Below, one piece after another: positions 34,301 through 45,275 of a stretch of 64,000 nt of DNA. The stretch comes from Musa acuminata AAA Group (Eukaryota; Streptophyta; Magnoliopsida; Zingiberales; Musaceae): contig NC_088344.1 of assembly GCF_036884655.1 (NCBI RefSeq), positions 33,065,001-33,129,000 of the forward strand. Direction: 5' to 3'. Both the position numbers and the translations under genes were made by a program. Below the pieces are notes generated by a model that was not told the DNA's origin, did no database searches, and was given only the letters and a program-made list of their open reading frames with translations. The stretch's first letter is position 1. Each line of letters opens with the position of its first letter.

Positions 34301-35770
34301 TTCCCTATTTCATTTTCTGATGTTTTCTACATATTCTGTGTCTGTACTTGTGTTCCAGCTTCTTCAATAAATTTAATGATCTTGGGAAGTACAAAACTGC
34401 ATAGGATAGTTGTCTTTATACATATATCATAACATTTCTCTCCTTAGTGACGTATGCTATTGGGTAACTCAAAATATTAAATTTTGCCTTAAACTTGCCA
34501 GTCTTATCCCTGATTATCTCTAGGTTTTATGCTGCCATATTGGCAACTATTTACACTCTTTGCACATATAAGAACTGTCAAGTGTTCACTGATTAACGTG
34601 GAAGAATTTGGTTATGAATCTGGTTTGGATGTCTTATATCTCATGATGAACTTATTATATCTATCCCGTCTTGCAGCAAATCAGGTTCACCCTAAAAATT
34701 GGTACCCTATTCCTCTCATCTTCTGCCGACCATGGGGAAAGCTGCCAGAAAATGTTCCTTGTCATCCAAAGCTTGCAGATTTTGCCAATTGCATGAAAAA
34801 GAAAGGACGTGGGATGTCGATCTTTGTTTCAATTATCGATGGCGACTATCATGAATTGGCTGAGGATGCCAAGACAGCTTGCCGTCAGTTGAGCACTTAC
34901 ATAGACTACAAACGCTGTGAAGGGGTAGCTGAGATAGTAGTTGCTCCCACGATGTCTGATGGCTTCCGTGGCATTGTACAGACCATGGGACTAGGCAACC
35001 TTAAGCCCAATATTGTAGTCATGCGATACCCTGAGATTTGGCGGCGTGAAAACCTCACCCAGATTCCATCTACCTTTGTCAGCATTATTAATGATTGCAT
35101 TATCGCAAACAAGGCTGTTGTGATCGTCAAGGGCCTTGATGAATGGCCTGGTGAATATCAGAGACAATTCGGGACAATTGACCTCTATTGGATTGTGAGG
35201 GATGGGGGCCTTATGCTTCTCCTATCTCAGCTCCTTTTAACAAAAGAGAGTTTTGAAAGCTGCAAGATTCAGGTCTTCTGCATTGCTGAAGAGGACACAG
35301 AGGCTGAAGAGCTGAAGGCTGATGTCAAGAAGTTCCTCTATGACCTGCGCATGCAGGCTGAGGTGATTGTTGTAACGATGAAGTCGTGGGAGTCACACAT
35401 TGACACTGGGGTTCAACAACAGGATGATTCTGTGGAGGCATTCACCGGTGCACAACGCCGAATTGCTTCCTACCTTGCTGACATGAAGGAGACGGCCAGA
35501 AAAGAAGGGATGCCCCTGATGGCCGACGGAAAGCAGGTGGTGGTCAACGAGCAACAGGTCGATAAGTTCCTTTACACCACCCTGAAGTTGAACTCAACTA
35601 TACTCAGATACTCGAGGATGGCAGCGGTTGTTCTCGTCAGCCTCCCACCACCACCTCTGAACCACCCTGCCTACTTCTACATGGAGTACATGGATCTGTT
35701 GGTTGAGAACGTGCCGAGGATGTTGATAGTTAGGGGATACAGGAGGGATGTCTTGACCCTGTTCACATAA
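16528..35770 (+). CDS. CCC1: Cation-chloride cotransporter (CCC, SLC12 family), 13 coding exons
   Basis: Exons: 16528-16670, 17539-17688, 18144-18222, 21242-21333, 23922-24036, 24562-24662, 27733-27794, 29379-29630, 29791-29905, 30212-30406, 31786-32186, 33711-33872, 34677-35770. They join in phase to 2961 nt (986 aa plus TAA), the size of plant CCC1. The cytosolic N-terminus ([18 protein letters not shown], then [11 protein letters not shown]) leads at about residue 125 into the amino-acid-permease-like membrane core, with [37 protein letters not shown], a loop with sequons at N255 and N260, and [19 protein letters not shown]. The final exon (residues 623-986) encodes the cytosolic SLC12 C-terminal domain, ending [11 protein letters not shown]. 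Plant CCC1 carries out electroneutral K+/Na+/Cl- symport in endomembranes and affects ion homeostasis. The gene is long because of repeat-laden introns 3, 4, 6 and 7. The identity is very secure; localisation is family knowledge. Confidence 0.96.
17870..18095. repeat. Degenerate GTACCG/TACTGG-type insertion remnant in CCC intron 2
   Basis: The block contains words such as ACCGTACTGG and GCCAGTATGGTACAG that resemble sequence in the insertions of introns 3, 6 and 7. Ends and target-site duplication could not be fixed. Confidence 0.35.
18609..19564. mobile_element. Non-autonomous Mutator-like element in CCC intron 3, flanked by a 10-bp direct repeat
   Basis: The identical 10-mer TAGTTGTGTG lies at 18599-18608 and 19565-19574. 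The 5' end reads CATGGTTTGCCTTATC and the inverted 3' end AAGGTTCACCATACC, sharing GGTT..CC.TA. A 9-10 bp target duplication with weakly conserved inverted ends suits a Mutator-like superfamily element of 956 bp. No transposase frame is present; the overlapping frames at 18585-18955 show no domain. The interior has a 51-bp tandem repeat. Confidence 0.7.
19318..19465. repeat. 51-bp tandem repeat (about 2.9 copies) with a palindromic core
   Basis: Units begin at 19318, 19369 and 19420 (GGTCGCCTCATGAC, GGGTGCTTCACGAC, GGGTGCCTCACGAC). Units 2 and 3 carry an imperfect inverted repeat (ACTTAG...CTAAGT and ACTTAG...TTAAGT). Unit 1 has the analogous ACTTCG...GAAGT. Confidence 0.85.
19906..20354. mobile_element. 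Probable related Mutator-like insertion in CCC intron 3
   Basis: The 5' end CATGGACTGC and inverted 3' end CAAGGTTCGTC share CA.GG with the neighbouring element. Flanks GTTCGAGG (19898) and GTTCAAGG (20355) could be an imperfect target duplication. The interior has a long CT-rich tract (20140-20290) that gives spurious antisense Glu/Arg-rich frames. Confidence 0.4.
21592..21642. repeat. (CA)n(GA)n compound microsatellite in CCC intron 4
   Basis: About 9 CA units are followed directly by about 16 GA units. Confidence 0.93.
21710..22735. mobile_element. Non-autonomous hAT-like transposon in CCC intron 4
   Basis: Flanking 8-mers ATTATAAC (21702-21709) and ATCATAAC (22736-22743) differ by one base. 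The ends are CAGTGATTTAAA and, inverted, CGGTGATTTAAATAGG. An 8-bp target duplication and CAGTG-type ends are hallmarks of hAT elements. Subterminal zones at ~21770-21820 and ~22560-22730 are crowded with AGGCGC/GCGCTC/GCCTCG words, like transposase-binding repeats. No transposase is encoded. The middle holds a 132-bp tandem duplication and a GC-rich stretch (22100-22500) with short open frames of unknown meaning. Confidence 0.75.
21823..22078. repeat. Tandem duplication of about 132 bp inside the hAT-like element
   Basis: AAATATTAAAATATAAAAAT starts at 21823 and again at 21955. Both copies run through a TTAACRGTATATTACTTAA segment to a GGGGGAG(G)AAAAAAT end. Confidence 0.85.
24930..25370 (+). 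mobile_element. Possible solo-LTR remnant in CCC intron 6
   Basis: The order of signals resembles a Copia LTR: a TATAAATA box (25220-25227), AATAAA about 45 bases on (near 25266), then a CT-rich stretch (25316-25360). No target duplication or internal retroelement domain was found, so the call is weak. Confidence 0.25.
26200..26760. mobile_element. Non-autonomous Mutator-like insertion in CCC intron 6, flanked by a perfect 10-bp direct repeat
   Basis: CTTCTAGCCA occurs at 26190-26199 and at 26761-26770. The inverted 3' end reads CAAGGTTTGATGTAC, like the other intronic insertions. The 5' end (ACCGGGTGTATTGG) is diverged. GTACTGG/GTACCG words are frequent and no protein is encoded. Confidence 0.65.
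27800..28070. mobile_element. Related GTACCG-rich insertion remnant in CCC intron 7
   Basis: It begins near TGGTTGTGCCATGTAC, similar to the 5' end of the 18.6-kb element, and contains GGTACCGGTCC and GGACTGGTCCATGTACTGG. Boundaries and target duplication are not resolved. Confidence 0.4.
30407..31785 (+). other. Intron 10 of the CCC gene with a (TC)n tract
   Basis: GT at 30407 and AG at 31784-31785. It contains a (TC)n microsatellite at about 31274-31305 and nothing else recognisable. Confidence 0.8.
32187..33710 (+). other. Intron 11 of the CCC gene
   Basis: Donor G|GTATGT and acceptor ATGCAG. AT-rich with no coding signal. Confidence 0.85.
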
Positions 35771-36900
35771 TTGAACCCATCTCTACTGGTGACGTGACTT
35801 TGTTGTAATTGACTTTTTTGGCTCCGGTTGGCTTTTGTTTAATTATCACACCCCATAGACATTCAGTTCATTCATTCATTGGAACCCCACCCTCTTTGGA
35901 CTGCAGTCTCGATGTTAGTCCTCACTATTCTAAGAGGGCGTTGTGTACTACTATTGTTTGAAGGTGTTGTTTTGGTGATAGAATTGTCCATATGACAAAT
36001 AAAAGTCCTAGGACGGAATGATCACCAACAGACCAAAGCCAAATTTTGCAGCAAGTTTCAAAGGTTGTCGTCCACTCTTCCAATACTGATGCAGATTGTA
36101 GAGGTTACAAGCATCCTGCCTTCCGTTGGATTCGAGCTGCGATAGTATTCGCCAAGCTGATGTGCTGCAGATCATGAGGAAGATGCTCATCGAGTCAACG
36201 TGTTAAAAGCATATCATACATTGGGAAAGCTTAGCTTCTCGGATTCATAGCCACCGACCTGATTCAGCTGTTCCGATGGTAATCTACTCCCTCTTTCCTA
36301 GTATTGAATTAAAATTATTTATGTAGTATCCATTTTTCATTTGACTTGGATCTTTCTTATCTTGCATTCAGATTTTATTCACACGTCGAAGTCATGCGTT
36401 GACCAAGCCGAGCTTAGCTACCCACCCAAGTACTCTCATCGAGTTTGCTACCGATATCCCAAAGAAGCTACCTTACCCAACATGTCAGCCTTGGATTGGG
36501 ATGAGTTGATGTGGTTTTTTCCCACGTCACCTCCTCTTTGACAACAGGCCGCGATTGCTAATAGTATTTGGTTTGGCTCATTAAGGGAGGGATGGTGCAC
36601 CCTACCCTACCCCACCTTACCCTACTCCGAGCACGGATGACATTGCAAGTCTCATCCGAAGCCACGGTGAGCGAAACCTGTGGCCATCGTTTGCCACATC
36701 TCCGTCCCCATCGCCACCTCGGTGACCTGTGAGCTTCAGTTTCGCTGTCTAAGATTACCTTACCTTCCGGTGTTTGGATCTGCAGGTGATGACGTTCAGC
36801 GCTCATTCGCTGCATTTCCATGCACGTAAAAGTCGCTTTCTCCCCTCTCTTTGCATGACCCTTTTCTACGGCGTTGTACGGATTCTAAGTTTTTATACTA
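35771..36900. other. CCC 3'UTR and downstream spacer
   Basis: AATAAA at 35998-36003 is a candidate polyadenylation signal 228 bases after the stop. Beyond it, frames at 36341-36541 (+) and 36558-36821 (-) show no domain. The moderately GC-rich block 36380-36830 is unexplained. Confidence 0.45.
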
Positions 36901-36949
36901 TATATATATATATATATATATTACTTTTTTTATCTTTTTAAATTTACTA

Positions 36950-37065
36950 TCCACCCAATTGATTCATCGATTCAATCAAATGTTTTGATAACTAATCTGA
37001 TTCTGATAATTTGTGAACTTAATAATTTTTTTATAAAAAATAAGCTTAATGAAAATAATAATGAA

Positions 37066-37099
<34 letters not shown>

Positions 37100-38945
37100 G
37101 TTTCAAAAGATAAACATAATTAATAAAATCGATTCCGAACACTATAGCAAGAAATAATCAAAAATAAATAATTTTACAAAAGGTTGTCGATTTCAAAATA
37201 ATTCCCGAGTCATTCGTTTCACATGCATCAAAACACGTGGAAATAGAGTATAGTGTCTGTCCAAAGCAACCATCATATCTTTGCACAAGTCAAGAAAAGG
37301 CATCCTTCACGACCTACGGTTCATAATAATATTCTAATATTTTCTTCTTTTTTTTTTTCCTATACTCTTTCTTTTCTTGCTTAAATAATCAAGAGACCAA
37401 AAGGAGAGATAACACTAAGTGACATCTTCTTTTCCAATTATTTATTACCTTTGAAAATTTTCTTTATTTTCGCTCTATGTTTATTAAACTATGTTGATGC
37501 ACATTTGATGATGATTCCAATTTGTTTTAAACACAACAACATCATGCTATTGATCATATGAAATGATGGTCTTCTTTATTTCTTATAAAGGTTCGTTAGA
37601 TAGAGGGTGGGTTTGGGAATGAATTTTGTTTTGTTTTTTTAACTGCATGGTAAAATATAAATCTATTTTTAAACACAATCCGATTCTATCACATAATTAT
37701 TTGATTTGACCTTTCGCTACCTATTATTATGCATTACAAGCACGATTTTATTTTGATTTTGGTATCAGAATCGAACGAGCCTTTGAGTTATTGATCCAAC
37801 CGATAGGTCAACTAGTCAAATTCCATGGTTAATTAAAAATATTTTTTTATATCTTATATAATTTATTATATATATTATAAAAATCTAAAATCTAAAATAA
37901 AATATGATTAAAAATAATAATAACTTTATATTTTTTATATATAATTATACCTTTTTACTTTTTTTAAAATTTACATCGGTTCGATCAATGAATTGATTCT
38001 GATTATTAGTGAACTGAGTAATAAAAAAAATTAAGCCTAAAAACAATAATTCCAAAAGATATATTTAGTTAGTAAAATCGATTATGATAACTAAAGTTTT
38101 CAAATAATCATAGGGAGCTAAATCGATTATGAATATATCAGCTAGTCTAATTGATAAAGATTTTAATCATTTATCATGATATCTTATCTCGAATCTTACT
38201 TTCGTCACTTACTTTTCTTTAAAAGAAAAAAAAAAAAAGCCTATAGTCATTTGTTTCACATGCTCAACATGAAGAATTAGAATATATTGTTCAATGCATA
38301 AGTCCAAAAAAAAAAGGGGGGGTGGGTTGATAAGCATCCATAATAATATTCTAATTGGACTTTCTTAACAGCTAATATTCTCTTCGTTTTTATCCTTTTT
38401 TTTTAGTAATGAACCTCTAAATTTCATATTTTTATTTTTTTATACTCTTTCTTTTCTTACATAAATCCAGTGAAAAAAAAAAAGTCCATTATCACCAAAA
38501 AGAAGATATAACACTTAAAATGACATCTTCTTTTCCAATTAAAGATTTTCCTTGAAAATTTACTTTGATTTTTATTTTTTCACTCTGTGTTTATTAAATT
38601 ATGTTAATGCACATACGATTGATTATTCGAAGTCTATATTTTTTCACACACAACAACAATATGCTATTGATCATATGAAATGATAGTCTTCTTTATTTCT
38701 TATAAAGGTTGATTAGATAGAAGATGGGATTGGGAATATCTTTTTCCTTATGGTCACATTAAAAATAACTATTGCATAACTATTTATTTGATTTGACATT
38801 CTCTATCTAATTTTCATAAATAGTTATTGGTGAACCCATACATCAACTACTCAAATTGCATGTAATATAATATAATATATATTATAAAAATACTAAAAAA
38901 ATAAAAAAAAATGTATAAAAATGATTAAAATAATAATAATATCAG
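36950..38945. repeat. Diverged direct tandem duplication, two units of about 1.0-1.1 kb
   Basis: Unit A (~36950-37935) and unit B (~37960-38945) share collinear anchors. GTGAACT follows GATTCTGAT at 37013 and 38009. GACATCTTCTTTTCCAATTA occurs near 37420 and 38521. GCTATTGATCATATGAAATG occurs near 37546 and 38663. CAACTAGTCAAATTCCATG pairs with CAACTACTCAAATTGCATG (~37808 and ~38843). Spacing grows from 996 to 1117, so indels have accumulated. Neither unit codes for protein. Confidence 0.8.
37066..37099. repeat. (AAT)n microsatellite
   Basis: About eleven AAT units, slightly interrupted at the left. Confidence 0.85.
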
Positions 38946-40585
38946 CCAATATTATAAATACTCTTAATTTTTCTCTAACGTCAACCCTAATTTCATGATT
39001 GATGTAAATCCCATTTTAAATCAATAATAAAAAAATTTAAAGTTAAAGATACTTAGGTAATCTTTTGTTATAATACAAAATCAGATTCATACATATAATT
39101 ATCCAAAAATCAATCGGGTCAATTGGCATTCTAATTTTTTTAACATATCCTATCTAATAATTAAATTAGATCGATTTGGTTCTATTGAGGATGCGCTTAG
39201 AAATATAAATATTTGAAATATCCATTGAGGACCTAATACACATTTTAAATATAAATAGATATTTGATAAATTTTTAAAATTATATTTTAATATATATGTT
39301 ATATTAGAAATGCTTAAATGTTGATGCTATAATTTAGAATTTCAACATTTGTTAGATGTTAATATAAATTTTTTTTTAATTTTAAAAATATTTTATGATT
39401 AAAATTATAATATCACTAAAATGGTTAGGTGGGAAACCAATATGATTTATATTTTTATAAAATAAAATTTTATTTAGTTATTTATATAATTATATATTTT
39501 TAATTATTATGCTCTATTTATGACTATATTATTTAAACATAAAATATGGATTCACTTTTGAATAAATATTTGAAAATATTATAAGAATAATTTTGTTACA
39601 AAATATTTAATATTTTTAATAATAATTTATTATTATTATTTTATCTATTATTTAAGATATAAATTTTATCAAGTACTTAAAATTTTCATGATTGTCACTC
39701 AGACCTCTTTCTCTAATTATATATTAAAAATACAAATATATTCTTAAAGCATAAGTTAAATATTATTATGTAACAATAATTATATAAATATTTTTATTAG
39801 ATTTAAGAGTTGGAATGTTAAATAAATCATAGTCATGTTTCCAACTCTGGAATAGCTATGGAATTTTGTTTGGGGATGGATATAAGCTAAAAATCCATCT
39901 TCTCCCTTATTATAATAGTCAGTCAAGCAAATTGGTATCTCCAATATTACTTTATTTGAAAATATTTTATCAAAGAACAAAATTAATAATTATTTTTCAT
40001 GAGAACAATTTGATTTTTTATTTTGAACGGCAAAGGAAGAGAGTCGTCTCCAATTAGCTTTTCTATAAAAATAAGAACCCTAAAATTGAGCAAACGTCAA
40101 ACATATTAAACCACCGGAAAAAATGTCCTTAAAAAGCCTTATGATTTCAACCATCAATACTCTTCCTAATTGTGAATGAAAACCTGTATTTTTTATTTTT
40201 TATTTTATTTTTTTTTGGCTCACTAGAGTAATTTTTTATGGTTTTTTTAGAATTGTGAGTGTGTAAACTACTTTAATAATTAATAGAAATTTATTTTGAT
40301 AATTGCATTAGGAAATAAGGGAGGATCTAAAATAATTTTCAAATTAATACAAAAGGAATTATTAATAGTAAATAGTCTCTCATAAAAATAACAAAGAAAA
40401 ATATTAATACGATAAAAATAAATAAATAATATAGAATACACCTAAGAATGGAATATAGGCTTCGCCAAAATCTCACATGCGGTGATCGTAACGCGACCTC
40501 CAGCTTTTAAGAGGCCCACCGTTCCCCCTTCGCTTCGGTGCAGGGCTCCTCCCCGGTTTCCGCTGCGTCCCGGCCGCCGGTGAGC
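38946..40585. other. AT-rich spacer and promoter region of HMGR
   Basis: No gene is seen and the frames at 39780-40057 are short and without domains. GC content rises sharply from about 40480. The HMGR 5'UTR probably begins between 40450 and 40500; a TATA-like stretch lies near 40420-40430. Confidence 0.45.
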
Positions 40586-43500
40586 ATGGAGGTCCGCCGG
40601 CGGTTCCAACCGCGAGCCCCCGCCGCCTCACCCTCCCACGGCGGATTAGCCCGTCGCCCATCGGCGGCACCGGCCGCTCGGGTCCAGGCGTCTGACGCCT
40701 TACCTCTCCCGATCCGGCACACCAACCTTCTCTTTTCCGCCTTCTTCGTTGGCTCCCTCGTCTTCCTCATGCGGCGGTGGCGCGAGAAGGTCCGCTCCTC
40801 CATTCCGCTTCACCTCCTCGGCCTCTCCGAGATCTTCGCCATCGTCGGCCTCATCGCCTCCCTCATCTACCTCCTTAGTTTCTTCGGCATCGCCTTCGTC
40901 CAGTCCGTCGTCTCCTCCCACGATGAGGAGGACGACTTCCTTCTCTCCGGCGCCGCCCCCGCCGCTCCCGTTTCCTCGCCCCCTCCCGCCGCCATTTGCC
41001 CACTCCTCTGCACCGACGCCGCCGCGCCCGCCCCCCAGAAGAATCCGAATATCACCGCCGATGACGAGGAGATCATCTCCTCCGTGGTCGCGGGGAAGAC
41101 CCCATCATATGCCTTAGAATCCAGGCTCGGGGATTGCAGGAGAGCCGCCGGTATCCGGCGGGAGGCCCTGAAGAGGATCACCGGAAGGGCCTTTGAGGGG
41201 TTGCCGCTGGACGGGTTCGACTACGCGTCGATCTTGGGTCAATGCTGCGAGCTCCCTGTGGGCTACGTTCAACTGCCGGTTGGGATCGCTGGGCCGCTGC
41301 TGCTCGACGGAAGTCAACACTACGTGCCGATGGCGACCACGGAGGGATGTCTTGTGGCTAGCACCAACAGGGGTTGCAAGGCTATCGCTGAATCTGGAGG
41401 GGCCACGAGCGTGGTGCTGAGGGATGGCATGACGAGGGCACCGGCTGTGAGGTTTCCGTCGGCCAGGAGGGCTGCTGACCTCAAGGCCTTCCTGGAGGAG
41501 CCGAACAATTTCGAGACCATCGCCTTGGTGTTCAACAGGTATTTTCTTCTTAGTTGCATTGTGTTCCTATTTAAATAGGCCAAGATGGTGATAAGGGCTT
41601 TTAGAGAACTCTTCTGCATCAGAATCTAGCTTATTTGAATTGCCCATGAATTGCTTTGATTAAAGTTTATATCTTGCTTTACAATTATGTTTTCATTGGC
41701 ATTGAAATTGTTGATTTCGGCTGGCTGATTGTGTATATTTGGAACTCTGGCGACGAGCTTGTTGTGGATATATCTTGTTCTCTAAAAAAAAAATGTGACT
41801 TTTTCTCTAACAATTTTCGTGTTTGTTGATCTCTTGCGCTTGTAATGTCGAATCTCTTTGTGTTGTGATTTTATTTTTTGTGTACAATTCTTGTCATCGA
41901 TGAGTGCATCTCAAGGCAAACAGTTTGTTGTTTTCCTACTCTGGTCAAAGTTGTGAATGGACCAACCATTTCCTTTTCCTGCTTTGTTATCCAGGCAACA
42001 ATCATTAATTCCGTTACGGTATTGTGTTTGACTTATTTGTATCTTTTGTAGTATATGGAAATTATATCTAGTTGAATTGCAAAATTTTCCACAGGTCCAG
42101 CAGATTTGCCCGGCTACAGGGAATCCATTGTGCGCTCGCTGGGAGAAACCTCTACATGAGATTCAGTTGCAGCACGGGAGATGCGATGGGGATGAACATG
42201 GTTTCCAAAGGTGTACAGAATGTCTTGGACTACCTTGAGAAGGACTTCGACGATATGGACATAATCAGTATCTCAGGTTAGATTCTTTGTTCTGCCTAAG
42301 ATCAACTAAACTTGCTTGCTCGATATGTTTTCTCATTGAAGTATCAACGAACGAAGCCCCCAACAATGTTCTTATTTCAGGATACGAACCATGATAATTT
42401 CTTGTAAACAGTTAATCTGTTTCGTTTTTTCCAGGTTTTGACCACTAGTATTCTTTTTTCACAGCTATATGTTCCTTTTCTTTTGGCCATTTTTCTGTGG
42501 TGAAATGTACGGTTCCATCATGCTTTGTCAACTGATGTCCATTCCTTCCTTGATCAAGGAAAACCACTCAGTAGTTGCTGTAATGGCTGAGCCATATGTG
42601 ACATGCAGAATTGACCATGTACTGTCATCATCGTCATAGAGTCTGCATGTTTCATGTTTTGAAGTTTAGTTGTTGACTTGCCAGTAGTTAATTCAGAGAT
42701 TATTTCTCACATGATTTTTTCATGGTAATCTACTAGAGATCAACCTTTCAATGGTAGATTTTCTGTGACGTACTGAGATCACGTGAATATTATTGTGCAA
42801 TCAGTTGACACCATCGTTATATCATGTGTAACATTAGGGTAAGATGTCAAATTTGTATGCTTGTGACTTTGTGTTTCATTACACTTCTCTTGCCACTGAT
42901 CAGGTAATTTCTGCTCCGACAAGAAGCCGGCTGCTGTCAATTGGATTGAAGGACGGGGCAAATCAGTGGTTTGTGAGGCAGTCATCAAGGAAGCGGTGGT
43001 AAAGAAAGTTTTGAAGACCAATATACCTGCACTTGTGGAACTCAACATGATCAAGAACCTTGCTGGCTCTGCGGTTGCTGGATCTCTTGGAGGGTTCAAT
43101 GCTCATGCCAGCAACATAGTGTCTGCCATCTACATAGCCACCGGCCAAGATCCAGCTCAGAATGTGGAGAGTTCTCATTGTATCACCATGATGGAAGCTG
43201 TCAATGATGGAAAGGATCTTCACGTCTCTGTGACCATGCCATCCATTGAGGTAATACTTGTATATCAATCTAGGTGGTTGATTTACTAGATCTATCTTCT
43301 CTATCTGTTGCTATTTACTTATAGACCATGCATCGTGCTAATTTTTCTACTTTGTCGTATCTCTGAATTCGTATAATAATGCCAACTTTTTGTCTGTCAT
43401 GAATGCTGACATCATCACCCAAGTTACATATGTCAATCCTAACATATGCATTCCCGGTTGCCCTTTTCGCTCCTTTTATCTTGGTTTGGTAGCACACATG

Positions 43501-44404
43501 AATTTCATGCATCACATTTCCTGTTTTGTACCATCTTCTCCATCATAACTTTTTTTTGGAGACCCTTTTCTTTTTTGACACCATACTGAATTACTTGGTC
43601 TTGTTGTTTACTATGAGGTGGTAATCAAGTAGCTCGATTACCAGAAATTTGGAATCTTGCTATGTTGTTAATGGATGTTGTTGTCTATCTGTTTGATTTT
43701 TGTCTCTGACTTGAACAAAAATTGTCCAAGCCAAATAATTCATCTTTAACAGTACAAATACAAATTAAAGTGCAGCTGTGGGGAGATTATTTTATTTTCT
43801 CTTTAACACCATTAGTACGTTTGATAGACCATTCTATCTTTCTGACAGCTACTTGCATTCCACAGACTGGTTGGAATCATTTCTTCGTTTGTATAATTCA
43901 TGTACCATTGCAATGAGGAGATAGGTCCATCCCTGATTACATTAACACCACAAGTCCACTTGGCAGATTACTATTACAACTACTATTATTACAGTAACAG
44001 CTAGAGTGCTGTGGTGTCCGCCTCGCGACTCCTTGACACAATCATCCTTGTCATCTTTTTTTCATCTTTGCTGTTGTGCTGAATGACAAATGACCTATTT
44101 CAAGGGATAAGTTTGTGCATCATGTGCAAAAGAAGCTGACATTGCTTTCTTTGTCATACAGGTTGGCACAATTGGTGGTGGGACTCAGCTGGCCTCCCAG
44201 TCTGCCTGCTTGGACCTACTTGGTGTGAAGGGTGCAAGCTTGGACACTCCTGGGGCAAACGCGAGACGCCTGGCGTCCGTCGTGGCAGGCGCTGTTCTAG
44301 CCGGGGAGCTCTCCCTCCTCTCGGCTCTTGCAGCTGGACAGCTCGTGAAGAGTCACATGAAATACAACAGATCCACCAAAGATTTATCTAAGTCTGCCTC
44401 CTAA
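40586..44404 (+). CDS. HMGR: 3-hydroxy-3-methylglutaryl-CoA reductase, 4 exons
   Basis: Exons: 40586-41538, 42095-42276, 42904-43250, 44162-44404. They join in phase to 1725 nt (574 aa plus TAA), typical of plant HMGR. I chose the ATG at 40586 (MEVRRRFQ, matching the plant M-D/E-VRRR start) over an in-frame ATG at 40538. The N-terminal Arg cluster is followed by two membrane spans (~35-55 and ~77-105), a variable Pro/Ala linker and the catalytic domain. By spacing against human HMGR the catalytic residues are E253 ([13 protein letters not shown]), K385 (DKKPAAVNW), D461 (TGQDPAQN) and H559 (KSHMKYN). NADPH motifs are GDAMGMNM (~346-353) and GTIGGGT (~496-502). The ER-anchored enzyme makes mevalonate, the committed step of the cytosolic isoprenoid pathway. 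RSTKDLS near the end resembles the SnRK1 phosphorylation context. Exon 1 is markedly GC-rich. Confidence 0.97.
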
Positions 44405-45275
44405 ATAAAACTCAAAAAGTACCTCAAATGGCTTCCCTGATATCGAACAAACGATCTGAGGTACCTCATGAGAAGAAGCTGCATTGGATGTTTATCTCTT
44501 TGGTTTCCTTGTGGGTTTTTCTCCTACTTCTTGTAATATGACCTCTTCAGGCTTGTGGTGTGTTTACCATGTTCTTATTCAAGGTTCTATTATTCATGAA
44601 GGTTCTATTATTCATGTTCTTCCTTCTTTTGGTGTGTTTACCATATTATTCAAGATTCTATCAATTCAGGTGATTCTTTCTTTTTTAGTTGCTGAATGTT
44701 GGGTTGGATGGCTGTGGAAACCCTAAAGATCATGGTGTTGACTTACTTAAGTGTCTTTAGTCATTTTATCATTACTGATTAAACTAATTAATCCAAATCC
44801 AATTTCTATCGTTTCGATGTCTAAAATCGTTTTGTTACTACTTGTCTTCCATAAATACAAATATTATGTTTGCATTGTTCGAGATGGATGGGAAAAATAT
44901 ATATAAAATATGGTCAACAAATAATTTTAGGAAAATAATTATTCAAGAAAAAATTAGTTATATGATTTTTTTTGAAAAAGAAAATGGTATTTTGAGGGAC
45001 TACCTAAATTTGTCAGGGGCGGTATAGTCATTTAGAAACCTTACTGAATCACTCCTGAGAAGTATCAGGGGCGACGTGGCCTGTCGGAAACCATAACTCG
45101 TGGGAGGCGACATCACCCCTGACATGTTCCAGGGCGATGATTCGGTCAAGCCCTCAATTAGCGGCCGTCGAGATCAGAATCGCCGACCGCAGGCAGGAGA
45201 TCAAGAACCCATTTTGAACCCTGGGAATCGATCGCCGGGATCGCTTGGGTGTTTTGGGGGAAGGAGGAGGAGGGG
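44405..45275. other. HMGR 3' region and promoter of the small membrane-protein gene
   Basis: AATAAA immediately follows the HMGR stop (44404-44410). Frames at 44484-45027 have no domain. GC-rich sequence from about 45060 is likely the 5'UTR/promoter of the next gene. Confidence 0.45.

Noticed and set aside
34529..34676. 5' extension of the last CCC exon frame (M-L-P-Y-W...)
   Set aside because: It is intron readthrough. The conserved protein resumes exactly at 34677 after TTGCAG, in phase with the previous exon, and the extension has no CCC similarity.
40473..41619. Several antisense and alternate-frame ORFs over HMGR exon 1
   Set aside because: Shadows of a GC-rich coding exon; the plus-strand HMGR frame explains the sequence fully.
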